Part shown: positions 8,947 to 16,858 of the stretch, piece after piece
Layout of the letters: each line of letters opens with the position of its first letter
Numbering within the stretch: the stretch's first letter is position 1
Assembly (NCBI RefSeq): GCF_002252985.1
Contig: NZ_NHPJ01000017.1
Span: forward strand, 1-54,027
DNA: 54,027 bases
Direction: 5' to 3'
DNA from: Halorubrum halodurans
GTDB taxonomy: Archaea > Halobacteriota > Halobacteria > Halobacteriales > Haloferacaceae
Position numbers and translations under genes: made by a program
The notes under the pieces: model-generated
Databases searched by the model: none
What the model was told of the DNA's origin: nothing
Seen by the model: the letters and a program-made list of their open reading frames with translations, nothing else

Positions 8947-9692
8947 CAGGCGTCACCTCCTGACTCGAGCTGGTACGTGTACGCGGCGACGCTCAAGATG
9001 GCAAATAGCGAAAGGTGGCCGAGAGCCGGGACGAGGTGTCCGGTCGCTAGCGCGCCCTCGACGACGGCCTCCGTCACGATGGCGTGCGGGTGCGCGAGCG
9101 GTGCGAACTGCGTGATGCTATCCTCGATGCCGAACAGGCCGCTCGCGAACACGTTGTCCACGTCGGCCAGGATGACGAGCAATAGCGAGCCCTCGAGCTC
9201 CTTCGGGAGCACGCTGCCGACGACGATGCCGAGCAGGCCGTATATGGCACCGGCTATCGCGAGCCCACCGAACGCGGCGAGCGGTGCTCTAATCGGGTCG
9301 TCAACAAGGACAATCAGAGAGAGCGTGGCGACCACACTGACGACGGCGCTCGCGACGGCGACGGTCGCGAACCGGGCGGTGACGAGTTCGACGCCGCGAA
9401 AGCCACAGATGGCGAGTCTGCGGTCGGCGTGCCGGGCGCTAATCATCTGGAAGAGGCCGAGGACGCCCGCGAGCGCGCCGGTGGCGAACACGGCGCCGGT
9501 GATTCGTCCGACTGTCGCGACCGACCCGCTCACCGCGAAGACCCCTACGTCGGGAAACTGCCCCATGCCGATCCCGTAAATCTGGATCGACAGCGCCGGC
9601 AGGACAACCAGCAACACGACGGTGAACGGCTCCCGGACGAACGAACGCGTGCTCGCTTGGATTCCCGCCAGGGTCCGGTGAACGGTGCTCAT
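8946..9692 (-). CDS. ABC-2-type transporter permease, first subunit
   Basis: The product is a 248-residue membrane protein with about six transmembrane segments. An FQMISARHADRRL loop lies at about residues 89-101, the likely coupling region facing the ATPase. The outer loop after the first segment contains YGIGMGQFPDVGVF. It starts inside the end of the ATPase gene (ATGA-type overlap, 9689-9692) and ends where the next permease starts. The paralogue at 42974-43711 keeps the same loop (AQMISARAADRRL). The substrate is unknown; the placement between copper genes suggests a part in envelope metal stress. Confidence 0.82.
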   Translation of the reverse strand: MSTVHRTLAGIQASTRSFVREPFTVVLLVVLPALSIQIYGIGMGQFPDVGVFAVSGSVATVGRITGAVFATGALAGVLGLFQMISARHADRRLAICGFRGVELVTARFATVAVASAVVSVVATLSLIVLVDDPIRAPLAAFGGLAIAGAIYGLLGIVVGSVLPKELEGSLLLVILADVDNVFASGLFGIEDSITQFAPLAHPHAIVTEAVVEGALATGHLVPALGHLSLFAILSVAAYTYQLESGGDA

Positions 9693-10510
9693 TCGCTTTC
9701 CTCCTGGCCGGCGGTCGCTCGCTGACCGCTCCCGGCACCAGCCTCGTCGATAAATGAGGCGGTCCGCTCGCAGGCGACGTCGTCGTCTGTTGGCTCCGAG
9801 CTGAGGCCATCGTCGTCGCCGATCTCCTGTCTGTGGAGGTGGCCTTCGTGGAGCTCGTAGACGACGTCGAACCGGTCGCGCTCGTTGATGATGTGAGAGA
9901 TGATGGCGACACCGACGCCGCGGGTGCGAAGCTCTTCAGTTAAGTCCCAGAAGGCCAGGAACGTCTCCCAGTCGAACCCGGTGTACGGTTCGTCGAGGAG
10001 GAGGAGGTCGGGCTCGTGCATCAACGCGACCGAGAGGTTGACTTTCTGCCGGTTCCCGCCGCTAAGGTGGCGGATCTGCCTGTCACGGAAGCGCTCGAAG
10101 TCCAGCACTTCGGTCAGCCACGCTCTGGCTTCGACGATCTCGTCGTCGCTCATCCCGTAGGCAGTTCCGAACAGTTGGAAGGTCTCGTCGACGGTCAGCC
10201 GGTCGTACAGCCGCGGCTCCTGCGGACACCAGCCGATAGAGCCCGCCCGTTCAACCTCGCCGGCGTCATGGTCAAGGACACCGGCGAGGATGCCCATGAG
10301 CGTTGACTTCCCGCTCCCGTTCTCGCCCATTATCCCGACAACCTGTCCACGCTCGACGTGGAGGGTCGCGCCGTCGAGTACTTCGACGGACCGGGTAAAC
10401 GGGAGGACGGAGTCGTAGGTCTTCTCGACGCTGTTCGCACTAACGACGGTGTCACCGGAACTGTTCGCAGTACCTCCGGCGTCGTCACCCTTGGAAGCTA
10501 TGTCCATCAC
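9689..10510 (-). CDS. ABC transporter ATP-binding protein
   Basis: This 273-residue ATPase has the Walker A motif GENGSGKST at 62-70, signature LSGGNRQK at 149-156, Walker B ending in Asp173-Glu174, and a switch His in ISHII. The N-terminal 25 residues and the acidic C-terminal ~40 residues are extensions. The unusual LSGGNRQKVNLSVALMHEPDLLLLDEPYTGFDWE region is shared almost exactly with the paralogue at 42250-42981. It is the first gene of a three-gene overlapping operon with two permeases. The upstream region holds CATTCGTATGTACGCATACATG-like symmetry around 10509-10530 close to the start codon, a possible operator. Confidence 0.88.
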   Translation of the reverse strand: MMDIASKGDDAGGTANSSGDTVVSANSVEKTYDSVLPFTRSVEVLDGATLHVERGQVVGIMGENGSGKSTLMGILAGVLDHDAGEVERAGSIGWCPQEPRLYDRLTVDETFQLFGTAYGMSDDEIVEARAWLTEVLDFERFRDRQIRHLSGGNRQKVNLSVALMHEPDLLLLDEPYTGFDWETFLAFWDLTEELRTRGVGVAIISHIINERDRFDVVYELHEGHLHRQEIGDDDGLSSEPTDDDVACERTASFIDEAGAGSGQRATAGQEESE

Positions 10511-10880
10511 ATTCGTATGTACGCATACATGTTCTAATGCGATTTCTCTTAGAAAACCCCAGTATCAGACCGCACAAAAATTATATCCAAAACGAATGGC
10601 CGTTTACTAATTTCGTAATCCAGATCATGCCACAGCTGTGGTTCCCGGCGTCAGGACCGTTAATTCACCAATCATATCACCGTCTCGCTGAAGGAGACAA
10701 GCTTGTGAGCATCCACTCCATCAGCTACAACTCCGTAATACCTCGCTGAAGGCCCGGCTCAGATTCCAAATCTCTCCCCCGGATACAACCATGGAATCGA
10801 AAGACCAACACACGAGACAGCCCGCGATAGAAGCCACAAGCGCATTAGGAAGAGGACCCATATCATAGAACACCTCAATA
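10511..10880. other. divergent promoter region of ABC operon and permease
   Basis: No gene is seen. The region holds a TATA-like AAATTATATCC at about 10574-10584, the perfect palindrome CCACAGCTGTGG at 10630-10641 (also at 24930-24941), a direct repeat CTCGCTGAAGG (10683-10693 and 10743-10753), the near-palindrome AGATTCCAAATCT at 10761-10773 that resembles the TRASH-regulator motif, and GAAGCCACAAGCGCATT at 10830-10846, which recurs before the SHOCT gene at 18435. Confidence 0.5.
10830..10846 (+). promoter_or_regulatory. shared 17-base promoter element
   Basis: GAAGCCACAAGCGCATT stands 34 bases before the permease start. The same sequence with one change stands at 18364-18380, before the SHOCT gene. 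A match of 16 in 17 in two otherwise different promoters suggests a common operator or core promoter. Confidence 0.4.
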
Positions 10881-12215
10881 ATGGACAGATCAGATTACGC
10901 GATCCTCACGGTCATCGCCGTAATCACTGTCACCATCGGCCTCGTGACGACCAACCAATCCCTCGGGACGTTCTTCGCGGAGAGCGCGCGGCAGGCCGCG
11001 ACAACGACCGCCGCGATGGCGTGGATCACCTGGTGGGCGCTCGTCCTCGGGTTCGCTATCGCCGGCGGCGTTGAGGCGTGGGTATCGACCCAGCAGATCT
11101 CGGAGCTGCTCGAAGGCCACGGTCCGCGATCGCTCGGCGTCGCTACGTTCTTCGGGTTCGTCTCCTCGTCGTGTTCGTACTCAGCTATCGCTACGGCAAA
11201 GAACCTCTACAAGAAGGGAGCGTCCGCGGCGGCGGCGCTAGCAGCGTTCCAGTTCGCCTCAACGAATCTTGTCATCGAGATCGGGATCGTCATCTGGCTG
11301 CTGCTCGGCTGGGAGTTCCTGCTCGCCGACATCATCGGTGGGCTGCTCCTCATCGGCCTGATGTCGATCGGCTTCGTCTACGTCGTTCCCGACAAGATTC
11401 TCGACGAAGCACGCGAGAATGTCACCGACGACGAGGGGATCACCGTACAGGATCCCGTCTGTGGGATGGACGTCGATCCCGAGGAGACGGACTACTCCAT
11501 CGAACACGATGGCCAGACCTACTACTTCTGTTCACAGTCCTGCAAGGACTCCTTCGACCCGGAAGCGGCGAACACCTCGATCCCGGAGAAGGCGACCTCA
11601 TGGTCGGGATGGAAGTCGCTCGCGGACAAACAGTGGAAAGAATGGGCGATGTTGTGGGATGAAATCGCTATCGGGTTCATCTTCGCCGGCCTCATTGCCG
11701 GGTTCATCCCCGAATCAGTCTGGACGAGCGTCTTTTCCGGAGCCACGTTCGGCTTGCCGGTGTACGTCCTCTGGACGGCTGCGCTGGGGGCGATTATTGG
11801 TGTCGTCACCTTCGTCTGTTCGGTCGGGAATGTCCCGTTCGGCACCGTTCTCTGGACACGGGGGCTGCCATTCGGATCGGTGCTCTCGTACATCTTCGCT
11901 GACCTCATCGTCCCCCCGATCATGAAAGCCTACGACGAGTACTACGGGACGACGTTCGCGGCGGTGCTGTCTCTGATGATTTTCGTCACCGCCGTCATCG
12001 CCGGGTTCGTAATTCACTTCCTCTTCCTGAGCGTCGGCCTCATCCCCTCGCGGGCTGCCGCCGAGGTTGCCGAGGTATCCATCGAACTCAACTACAAGCT
12101 CGTATTGAACGTCCTCGCGACTGTGTTCTTCCTGTTCCTCTACTGGCTCCACAAACAGGATTCAGTCGGCGGCGGGGAACGCAGTAGTGAAGACCACGCG
12201 ACGATGATGAACTGA
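10881..12215 (+). CDS. YraQ/UPF0718-type permease with central YHS domain
   Basis: The protein has 444 residues. N-terminal transmembrane block: about 8-30, 44-68, 88-108 with a SSSCSYSAIA motif containing Cys98, 115-140 and 145-170. A cytoplasmic YHS/TRASH metal-binding domain at 190-228 follows, with Cys194 in DPVCGM and Cys217-x3-Cys221. A second membrane block with about four segments (270-430) completes it. The family (COG0701, which includes ArsP) moves small metal or metalloid compounds; the substrate here is not known. The inserted YHS domain and position between copper genes point to copper or another soft metal. Unlike the relatives at 16859-18253 and 48907-50295 it has only one YHS domain. 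The permease region is less similar to them than they are to each other. Confidence 0.82.
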   Translation: MDRSDYAILTVIAVITVTIGLVTTNQSLGTFFAESARQAATTTAAMAWITWWALVLGFAIAGGVEAWVSTQQISELLEGHGPRSLGVATFFGFVSSSCSYSAIATAKNLYKKGASAAAALAAFQFASTNLVIEIGIVIWLLLGWEFLLADIIGGLLLIGLMSIGFVYVVPDKILDEARENVTDDEGITVQDPVCGMDVDPEETDYSIEHDGQTYYFCSQSCKDSFDPEAANTSIPEKATSWSGWKSLADKQWKEWAMLWDEIAIGFIFAGLIAGFIPESVWTSVFSGATFGLPVYVLWTAALGAIIGVVTFVCSVGNVPFGTVLWTRGLPFGSVLSYIFADLIVPPIMKAYDEYYGTTFAAVLSLMIFVTAVIAGFVIHFLFLSVGLIPSRAAAEVAEVSIELNYKLVLNVLATVFFLFLYWLHKQDSVGGGERSSEDHATMMN

Positions 12216-12245
12216 CCCTTGGCCAGCTGTCGATGGCAGGTAAGA

Positions 12246-12641
12246 TCAGGTATCGTTGTGGCGCTCTCTGTACGTCTTCGCTGCTAAAAAAACGTATAGT
12301 GCGCCGATAGCCCGAACGGCCGATTTGAATCGCTCGTTCCATTCGATCGACTCCGGACGCTCGTACAGGAACGCGGTGGCAAATCTCCGATACAGATCGG
12401 GAAACAGGAGGACGATCGCGCCGAACAGGCCGGTAAGATTCATTAGCCACGTGTATGCCCGCCCGTTAAAGAGGGAAATCGCAGCTATCAGAACGCCCTC
12501 CGACCGGACTGCTGGACGTACCCACCCTCTCACCGTTCCCTCGCTTGGATTCGCAATCGCGAGTTTCTCGAAGATCCCGACGATCTTGTCCGGGAACAGT
12601 GTTGAGATAGCGCCGAGGACACCCACGAGTGTTCGAATCAT
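12246..12641 (-). CDS. small haloarchaeal membrane protein
   Basis: This 131-residue protein has about three hydrophobic segments (1-18, 48-62, 66-82) and a fourth weak one near 112-120. Conserved parts include ANPSEGTVRGWVRPAVRSEG and a basic C-terminal tail. I do not recognise a family. The paralogue at 29625-30020, equally long, lies next to the second copB, which suggests a link to copper efflux. It is convergent with the permease gene, 30 bases away. Confidence 0.75.
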   Translation of the reverse strand: MIRTLVGVLGAISTLFPDKIVGIFEKLAIANPSEGTVRGWVRPAVRSEGVLIAAISLFNGRAYTWLMNLTGLFGAIVLLFPDLYRRFATAFLYERPESIEWNERFKSAVRAIGALYVFLAAKTYRERHNDT

Positions 12642-12781
12642 ACGGTATGGTACGATCGATACGGATATAATTCTCGCTGTGGTCCGACACTATCGAGAAC
12701 GAGGGAAGTCCGAACAGTACCAGCTTCGAACCGGGAACGAGATGCAGAAAGGAGTAACTGCGTGTGTACCTTAGCGGACGG

Positions 12782-13135
12782 TCACTCTGATTGTTCGAGT
12801 TTGTTTCGGCGGGATTCGAACTCTTCGTCCGTGAGATCGCCACGGGCGTACGCCAGACGTAATTCTTCCATCGCGGGGTTGTCAGAGGTTTGTGTTTTGC
12901 TTACCCGTCTGAAGAGGAGATAGCCCCCGCCAAGAAGCGCAACGAGGAAGACGAGTGGAACAAGCATTCCGATAACGGGCCACCAGCCGCCGGTACTACC
13001 GTACTGGCCCATCATTCCCCCGTATCCCATCATCCCGCCGAAGCCCATCCCCATCATGAGCAACGGAAGGAGGATGAACGCTCCGAGGATCAGTAGCAGT
13101 ATCGTCGTTGTGTCCAGTTGATTCGATGAAGCCAT
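12782..13135 (-). CDS. Met-rich SHOCT-domain membrane protein
   Basis: The protein has 117 residues with two transmembrane segments (about 9-28 and 54-75). The loop between them is rich in Gly and Met (MGMGFGGMMGYGGMMGQYG). A C-terminal SHOCT helix pair occupies 88-115 (AMEELRLAYARGDLTDEEFE). SHOCT domains are short oligomerisation or membrane-associated modules with no known enzyme activity. The Met-rich loop could bind Cu(I) outside the membrane. It lies 6 bases after the DUF302 gene, and exactly the same spacing is kept in the copy at 45579-45932, which is very similar in sequence. Confidence 0.85.
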   Translation of the reverse strand: MASSNQLDTTTILLLILGAFILLPLLMMGMGFGGMMGYGGMMGQYGSTGGWWPVIGMLVPLVFLVALLGGGYLLFRRVSKTQTSDNPAMEELRLAYARGDLTDEEFESRRNKLEQSE

Positions 13136-13141
13136 CGACGA

Positions 13142-13558
13142 TCAGGCCTCCGACGCGGGGTCGAACTCGTCTCTAACAGCTGCCAGTACACGATCAAATC
13201 GCTCGGTGACCTCGGTTGCGATGGGATCAAGCGCGTCGTTATCAGCAATCCCGACCAACTGCTCCGGATCGACCGCACTCACCACGATGTCGCCGTCATC
13301 AGTCTCATAGACGATGACGTTACAGGGCAAGAGCGCACCAAGCTCGATTTCCTCGGTTAACCCTTCGTATGCTAGCGGAGGGTTACACGCACCGAGGATG
13401 CGATACTGACGGAACTCTTCGCCAAGCTTCTCCTTGAGTGTCGCCTGAATGTCGATATCACAGAGGACACCGAATCCCTCGTCCGTGAGTGCAGCGTTCG
13501 TTGCATCAACGACGTCGTCGAATTCGCCAGTGACTGTGGTCTGTATTGTGTATTCCAT
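13142..13558 (-). CDS. DUF302 domain protein
   Basis: This 138-residue protein is a single DUF302 (TT1751-like) domain: VLCDIDIQATLKEKLGEEFR, ILGACNPPLAYEGL and a GALLPCNVIVYE strand. Three Cys residues (33, 58, 79) are kept in the paralogue at 45939-46355 and could bind metal or undergo redox change. There is no signal peptide, so it is cytoplasmic. The biochemical role of DUF302 is not established. It is the first gene of a pair with the SHOCT gene. The upstream gap (13559-13653) holds GTTGGG/CCCAAC symmetry at 13590-13603, possibly an operator or terminator. Confidence 0.88.
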   Translation of the reverse strand: MEYTIQTTVTGEFDDVVDATNAALTDEGFGVLCDIDIQATLKEKLGEEFRQYRILGACNPPLAYEGLTEEIELGALLPCNVIVYETDDGDIVVSAVDPEQLVGIADNDALDPIATEVTERFDRVLAAVRDEFDPASEA

Positions 13559-13589
13559 GGAATATCATACCCCGTCCGCGGGGTTAACC

Positions 13590-13603
13590 GTTGGGTGCCC
13601 AAC
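13590..13603. promoter_or_regulatory. palindrome upstream of DUF302 gene
   Basis: GTTGGG-TG-CCCAAC is a perfect 6-base inverted repeat 32 bases before the DUF302 start, between this gene and the end of the SHOCT gene at 13654. It is not kept in the second copy of the module. It could be an operator or the terminator of the SHOCT gene. Confidence 0.3.
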
Positions 13604-13653
13604 AGCAATCGTTGGGGAGGGCAGTGTTTCGGCTGGAACAGCAGCCGTTCCGA

Positions 13654-14010
13654 TCATCCGGTACGTTCGAGCTGTTTTCGCCGCCGTTCGAATTCATCGT
13701 CGTCGATCTCGCCACGGGCGTACCGCTCGCGGAGAACCGACAACGACTGCTCATCGTTCCCACCGGATCCTCGGTTGAGGAGCGCATAGACGAGGTAGAG
13801 CGGAACGGCGATGAGGAGTCCCATCCAGAGGAGTCCCCAGAGCCCCATCGCTCCGCCGAAGAGGCCCCAGCCGCTTCCGCCCATCATCCCGCCGCCATAG
13901 CTCCCGCCGCCGTGGGCGGCAGCCGTTCCAGTCGCCGCGACCAGCAGCGGGATGGCGAGGATCGCGAGGCGGCGAGCAGTGCGTCCGAGATGAGTGGTAA
14001 GTTGCGTCAT
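13654..14010 (-). CDS. Met/Gly-rich SHOCT protein with signal anchor
   Basis: The protein has 118 residues. An N-terminal hydrophobic segment (about 15-32) ends in TAAAHG, and may be cleaved or kept as anchor. A Gly/Met-rich exposed stretch (GGGSYGGGMMGGSGWG) is followed by a second membrane segment at about 52-72 and a SHOCT helix pair at 85-115 (VLRERYARGEIDDDEFERRR). I chose the ATG at 14010 because upstream residues lack haloarchaeal character and the paralogue at 46461-46808 starts the same way (MTHYTNTLGRTTRR). It is predicted to be membrane-bound, with the Met-rich part outside. Confidence 0.82.
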   Translation of the reverse strand: MTQLTTHLGRTARRLAILAIPLLVAATGTAAAHGGGSYGGGMMGGSGWGLFGGAMGLWGLLWMGLLIAVPLYLVYALLNRGSGGNDEQSLSVLRERYARGEIDDDEFERRRKQLERTG

Positions 14011-14068
14011 TATCCTGAGTTGGTGAACCGTGGTTGTCGTTTGAAGCAATCGAAACGGTCAGAGGCCG

Positions 14069-14365
14069 TCAGCAGTGGCCCTGCCCGTACATCCCGCCGT
14101 TGTAGTCGTTGTCAGCCATGTCTTGGCCCATCTCGTCGACGGTCACACCCATGTGCGTCTCCATCCACTCGAAGCTACTAGGGCCCATGTGCTCGGTCAT
14201 CTGCGCCTCCATCCAAGCAGCCCAGTCATCAGCGGTAGCGTTGTCCGTGGGCGCGTCGTCAGCTGTCGTGTCGGTACCGTGTGCGCTGACCACGGGGGAG
14301 GCGACCACGAGTCCGACGAGAGCGAGCGCCACGAGCAGCCAGCCGCCGAGTTTGAAGTTGGTCAT
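14069..14365 (-). CDS. exported Met/His-rich small protein
   Basis: The 98-residue product has a Sec-type signal peptide (1-28, cleavage likely after VVSA). The mature part is acidic and carries eight Met, four His, several Trp and a C-terminal Cys (DDWAAWMEAQMTEHMG region, then MGVTVDEMGQDM). All eight Met and the final Cys recur in the paralogue at 46872-47189. Such Met/His patches are typical of extracytoplasmic Cu(I)/Cu(II) binding, so it may be a copper chaperone or buffer; no named family was recognised. A Shine-Dalgarno-like GGAG precedes the start by about ten bases. The upstream region is conserved with the copy (see 14418-14455). Confidence 0.75.
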   Translation of the reverse strand: MTNFKLGGWLLVALALVGLVVASPVVSAHGTDTTADDAPTDNATADDWAAWMEAQMTEHMGPSSFEWMETHMGVTVDEMGQDMADNDYNGGMYGQGHC

Positions 14366-14417
14366 TGTCTTTCTCCTCGGTTACTCGTAGGACCGCTCGG
14401 GAGTTATGACGATGGGC

Positions 14418-14455
14418 GTGAACTCACGCAGGAGAACGTTCGAGAACGTGTATAC
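14418..14455 (-). promoter_or_regulatory. conserved promoter block of exported Met/His gene
   Basis: On the minus strand the block reads ACGTTCT-CGA-ACGTTCT followed by GTGAGTTCAC, starting 53 bases before the start codon. At 47242-47278, also 53 bases before the paralogous gene, it is preserved as ACGTTCT-TGA-ACGCTCT with GAGTTCAC. The tandem ACGTTCT element may be an operator; shared ancestry of the two regions could also explain it. Confidence 0.4.
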
Positions 14456-14594
14456 AGCGTTTTAATCGTGTTTCAGAAATAAGAGCGTTCATCCGGCTCG
14501 AATTCGCCGGGATGGCACTCAACGCCTCGTTCGGAACAGGACTAAGACCACACGAGCCACAGATTGATCAACCAGAAATCGAGTCTCAACCCAC

Positions 14595-16010
14595 TCATTC
14601 GACGTATTCCACAACACGCGCCATCCCCGCATCGAGGTGGTACAGATTGTGACAGTGGAACAACCACCGACCGGGGTTATCCGCGTGGAAGTCCAGCGTC
14701 ACCTGTCCTCGATGTCCCGGGACGATAACCGTATCTTTGATCGCGTTGCCGACCTGGAAGAAGTGGCCGTGAAGGTGCATCGGATGGACGACCGGGCTCT
14801 GATTGGTCATCCGAATTCGGACGTGTTCCCCAGGCCGAATCTGAAGCGGGTCGGCATCCGGATAGGCCTGTCCGTCTATCGTCCACGTGTAGGACTGGTT
14901 TCTACCACGTGAGAGCGTCAGGTCGAACGTCCGGTCTGGATCTCCACTCACACCGTCGAGCGAGGAGCGTGCTCGCAGGTCACCGTATTGCAATCTGTTA
15001 CTCGAAGATGATGGAGGCTGTGGAGTGATCAAACCGTCTGTTGATTCGTACTCGACGACGGCTCTGGCCGGTGGTTCGTTCCCGTCGAGCGCGTTCGCCT
15101 GAACGAACCATCGCCCCGGATTCGTCGCTTCCACGACGACATCGTACCGTTCACCAGCACCAAAGACGAACGAGTCGGCCTCGACTGGTTCGACGGGCTG
15201 GCCATCGGCGTGGGTCACCGACATTTCGTGTCCAGCGATTCGCACACCAAAGACTGTCGCGCTGGAGGCATTCACGAACCGAAAGCGAACCCGATCGCCC
15301 TCCGTTACGTCGAACGTCGGGGGGTTCTCGGGCAGTTTACCGTTGATCAAAAGCCCTTCGTATGGTGGTCGAACGTCTCCCATCATTCCACCCATTCCAC
15401 CGCCACCCATCCCACCGTCCGACGGAAGACGAGGTTCTCCAGAGAGGTAATCGTCGAGCACGACGACGTACTCGCGGTCGTACTCGACGTGTGGGTCACG
15501 TTCTTCAACGATCAGAGGGCCGAGTAATCCACGATCGAGTTGGAGTCCGACGTGGCTGTGGTAAAAATACGTCCCAGCGGGTTCAGCACGGAACTTGTAT
15601 GTGTATGTATCACCGGATGCAACCGGCTCTTGCGTCACGTTCGGGACGCCGTCGACCGGATTCGCAACAGGAATCCCGTGCCAGTGAATCGTCGTCTCCT
15701 CCTGCAGGTCATTAGCCAGTTCTACGCTGAGCACGTCACCCTCCTGCACGCGCAACTCTGGGCCCGGATACTGTCCATCGTATAGCCACGTAGTCGTCGA
15801 CGTATCCGAAGCTGGTCGAATGGTCCCAGACGTCGCAGTGAGGCTGACCGATGTATCTGGATCAGCTGTGACAGTTGGACGAGGGGTCACCGCACGACCC
15901 CCACCATCGTCGGTGCCTGGTAGCGGACTGGCACACCCCGCAAGCGCTCCGAGAGTCGAGATCCCCGATAATTGGAGGAGTTTACGGCGAGAAAGTCCCG
16001 AGGAGGTCAT
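14595..16010 (-). CDS. multicopper oxidase, Tat lipoprotein
   Basis: This 471-residue enzyme starts with a twin-arginine signal (SRRKLLQL, Arg8-Arg9) and a lipobox ending at Cys26, so it is anchored outside the membrane. Three cupredoxin domains carry the four copper-ligand groups of laccases: HWHG (His109, His111), HSH (His151, His153), HPMHLHGH (His409, His412, His414) and HCHNLYHLDAGM (His452, Cys453, His454, His458, Met463). It oxidises substrates with reduction of O2 to water. In copper clusters such enzymes usually oxidise Cu(I) to the less toxic Cu(II) (family knowledge). A Met/Gly-rich insert at about 200-215 (GGMGGGGMGGMMG) resembles the Met-rich loops of CueO-like cuprous oxidases. 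This gene is the main difference between module A and module B, which has no oxidase. Confidence 0.93.
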   Translation of the reverse strand: MTSSGLSRRKLLQLSGISTLGALAGCASPLPGTDDGGGRAVTPRPTVTADPDTSVSLTATSGTIRPASDTSTTTWLYDGQYPGPELRVQEGDVLSVELANDLQEETTIHWHGIPVANPVDGVPNVTQEPVASGDTYTYKFRAEPAGTYFYHSHVGLQLDRGLLGPLIVEERDPHVEYDREYVVVLDDYLSGEPRLPSDGGMGGGGMGGMMGDVRPPYEGLLINGKLPENPPTFDVTEGDRVRFRFVNASSATVFGVRIAGHEMSVTHADGQPVEPVEADSFVFGAGERYDVVVEATNPGRWFVQANALDGNEPPARAVVEYESTDGLITPQPPSSSSNRLQYGDLRARSSLDGVSGDPDRTFDLTLSRGRNQSYTWTIDGQAYPDADPLQIRPGEHVRIRMTNQSPVVHPMHLHGHFFQVGNAIKDTVIVPGHRGQVTLDFHADNPGRWLFHCHNLYHLDAGMARVVEYVE

Positions 16011-16133
16011 TGCCTTTGTTTTCGCGGTCAGCGAGTAAAGGCCTCGCGATGAGAGACGTTCATACGGCCATCCTCGTTCCGAGTTTAGGCCGGGCGATAC
16101 GGTGAACGATCATGGATTCCCGAGAATCCCCCG

Positions 16134-16727
16134 CTAGTTCGCCTGTTTCTGTTGTAAGTCGTCGCTCGGATAGATGCGATACGTTCGCCCTTGTCGCTCG
16201 CGGTACAGTAAGCCGCGCTTCTCGAGGGCACTCACCGTCTGACTGACCTTGCTTTTCGAGAAGTTCGAGCGATCCCGGAGTTCGATCTGTGTGATACCGG
16301 GCGACGAGAGGACCGGTTCGAGAATTCGGCGTTCATCATCCGGCAAGAGGTCCAATACGCGAGCCTGTGGCTGGGACTCCGGATTGATTTTTCCCTCTGG
16401 TTGAACGGGCCAATCCTGCGATTCGATACTCTCAGAATCGGTTTGATTCGCCATGCCAGTCTGTGAGCGATCGGCTACCTCTGTGGTAGTGAACTCGTCC
16501 CGAACCACGAGATAGCCCCCACCAACGACAGCCGAAACAAGAAGCGTTCCGAGAACGTACAAGAGTGGGTTCGTTCCGTGAACCGCACCCATCGACGTAC
16601 CCATCATCGAGCCCATCTGCTCGAAGGCCTGCTGTTGCTGGTACGCTTGCCAGGTGAGCACACCACCGACTATGAGGACGGCAGCGACCAAGGCACCGGC
16701 TACGGTATCGGCTCGCCGTCGATTCAT
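16134..16727 (-). CDS. membrane-anchored winged-helix regulator with Met-rich outer loop
   Basis: The protein has 197 residues. Transmembrane segments lie at about 8-24 and 55-76, connected by a short loop with QMGSMMGTSMGAVHG (37-51) that should face outside. A linker (80-120) leads to a cytoplasmic winged helix at about 128-190 (ERRILEPVLSSPGITQIELR, then SKSKVSQTVSALEKRG and a wing with YRERQGRTYRIYP). The DNA-binding part resembles the haloarchaeal DUF7343 type. This topology suggests a one-component transmembrane regulator whose Met/His loop binds copper. I chose the ATG at 16727 because the paralogue (48200-48781) begins identically (MN-RADTV). The YHS permease gene lies directly upstream, 131 bases away, in both modules. 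Confidence 0.8.
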   Translation of the reverse strand: MNRRRADTVAGALVAAVLIVGGVLTWQAYQQQQAFEQMGSMMGTSMGAVHGTNPLLYVLGTLLVSAVVGGGYLVVRDEFTTTEVADRSQTGMANQTDSESIESQDWPVQPEGKINPESQPQARVLDLLPDDERRILEPVLSSPGITQIELRDRSNFSKSKVSQTVSALEKRGLLYRERQGRTYRIYPSDDLQQKQAN

Positions 16728-16858
16728 TTTCTCCACCTCGATCCTCCGGGACACTTGCTCATATGTGAGAGTTCGTGAGACATTGCTGTACCAGTTTTGA
16801 TTGGCCAACGCAATCACGGGGCTGGCGGCCCCACAAATTCGATATCCCCAATCGATGT

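Noticed and set aside
10683..10753. Direct repeat CTCGCTGAAGG considered as an insertion-sequence or replication-origin repeat
   Set aside because: Only two copies, 60 bases apart, with no transposase or replication gene nearby.
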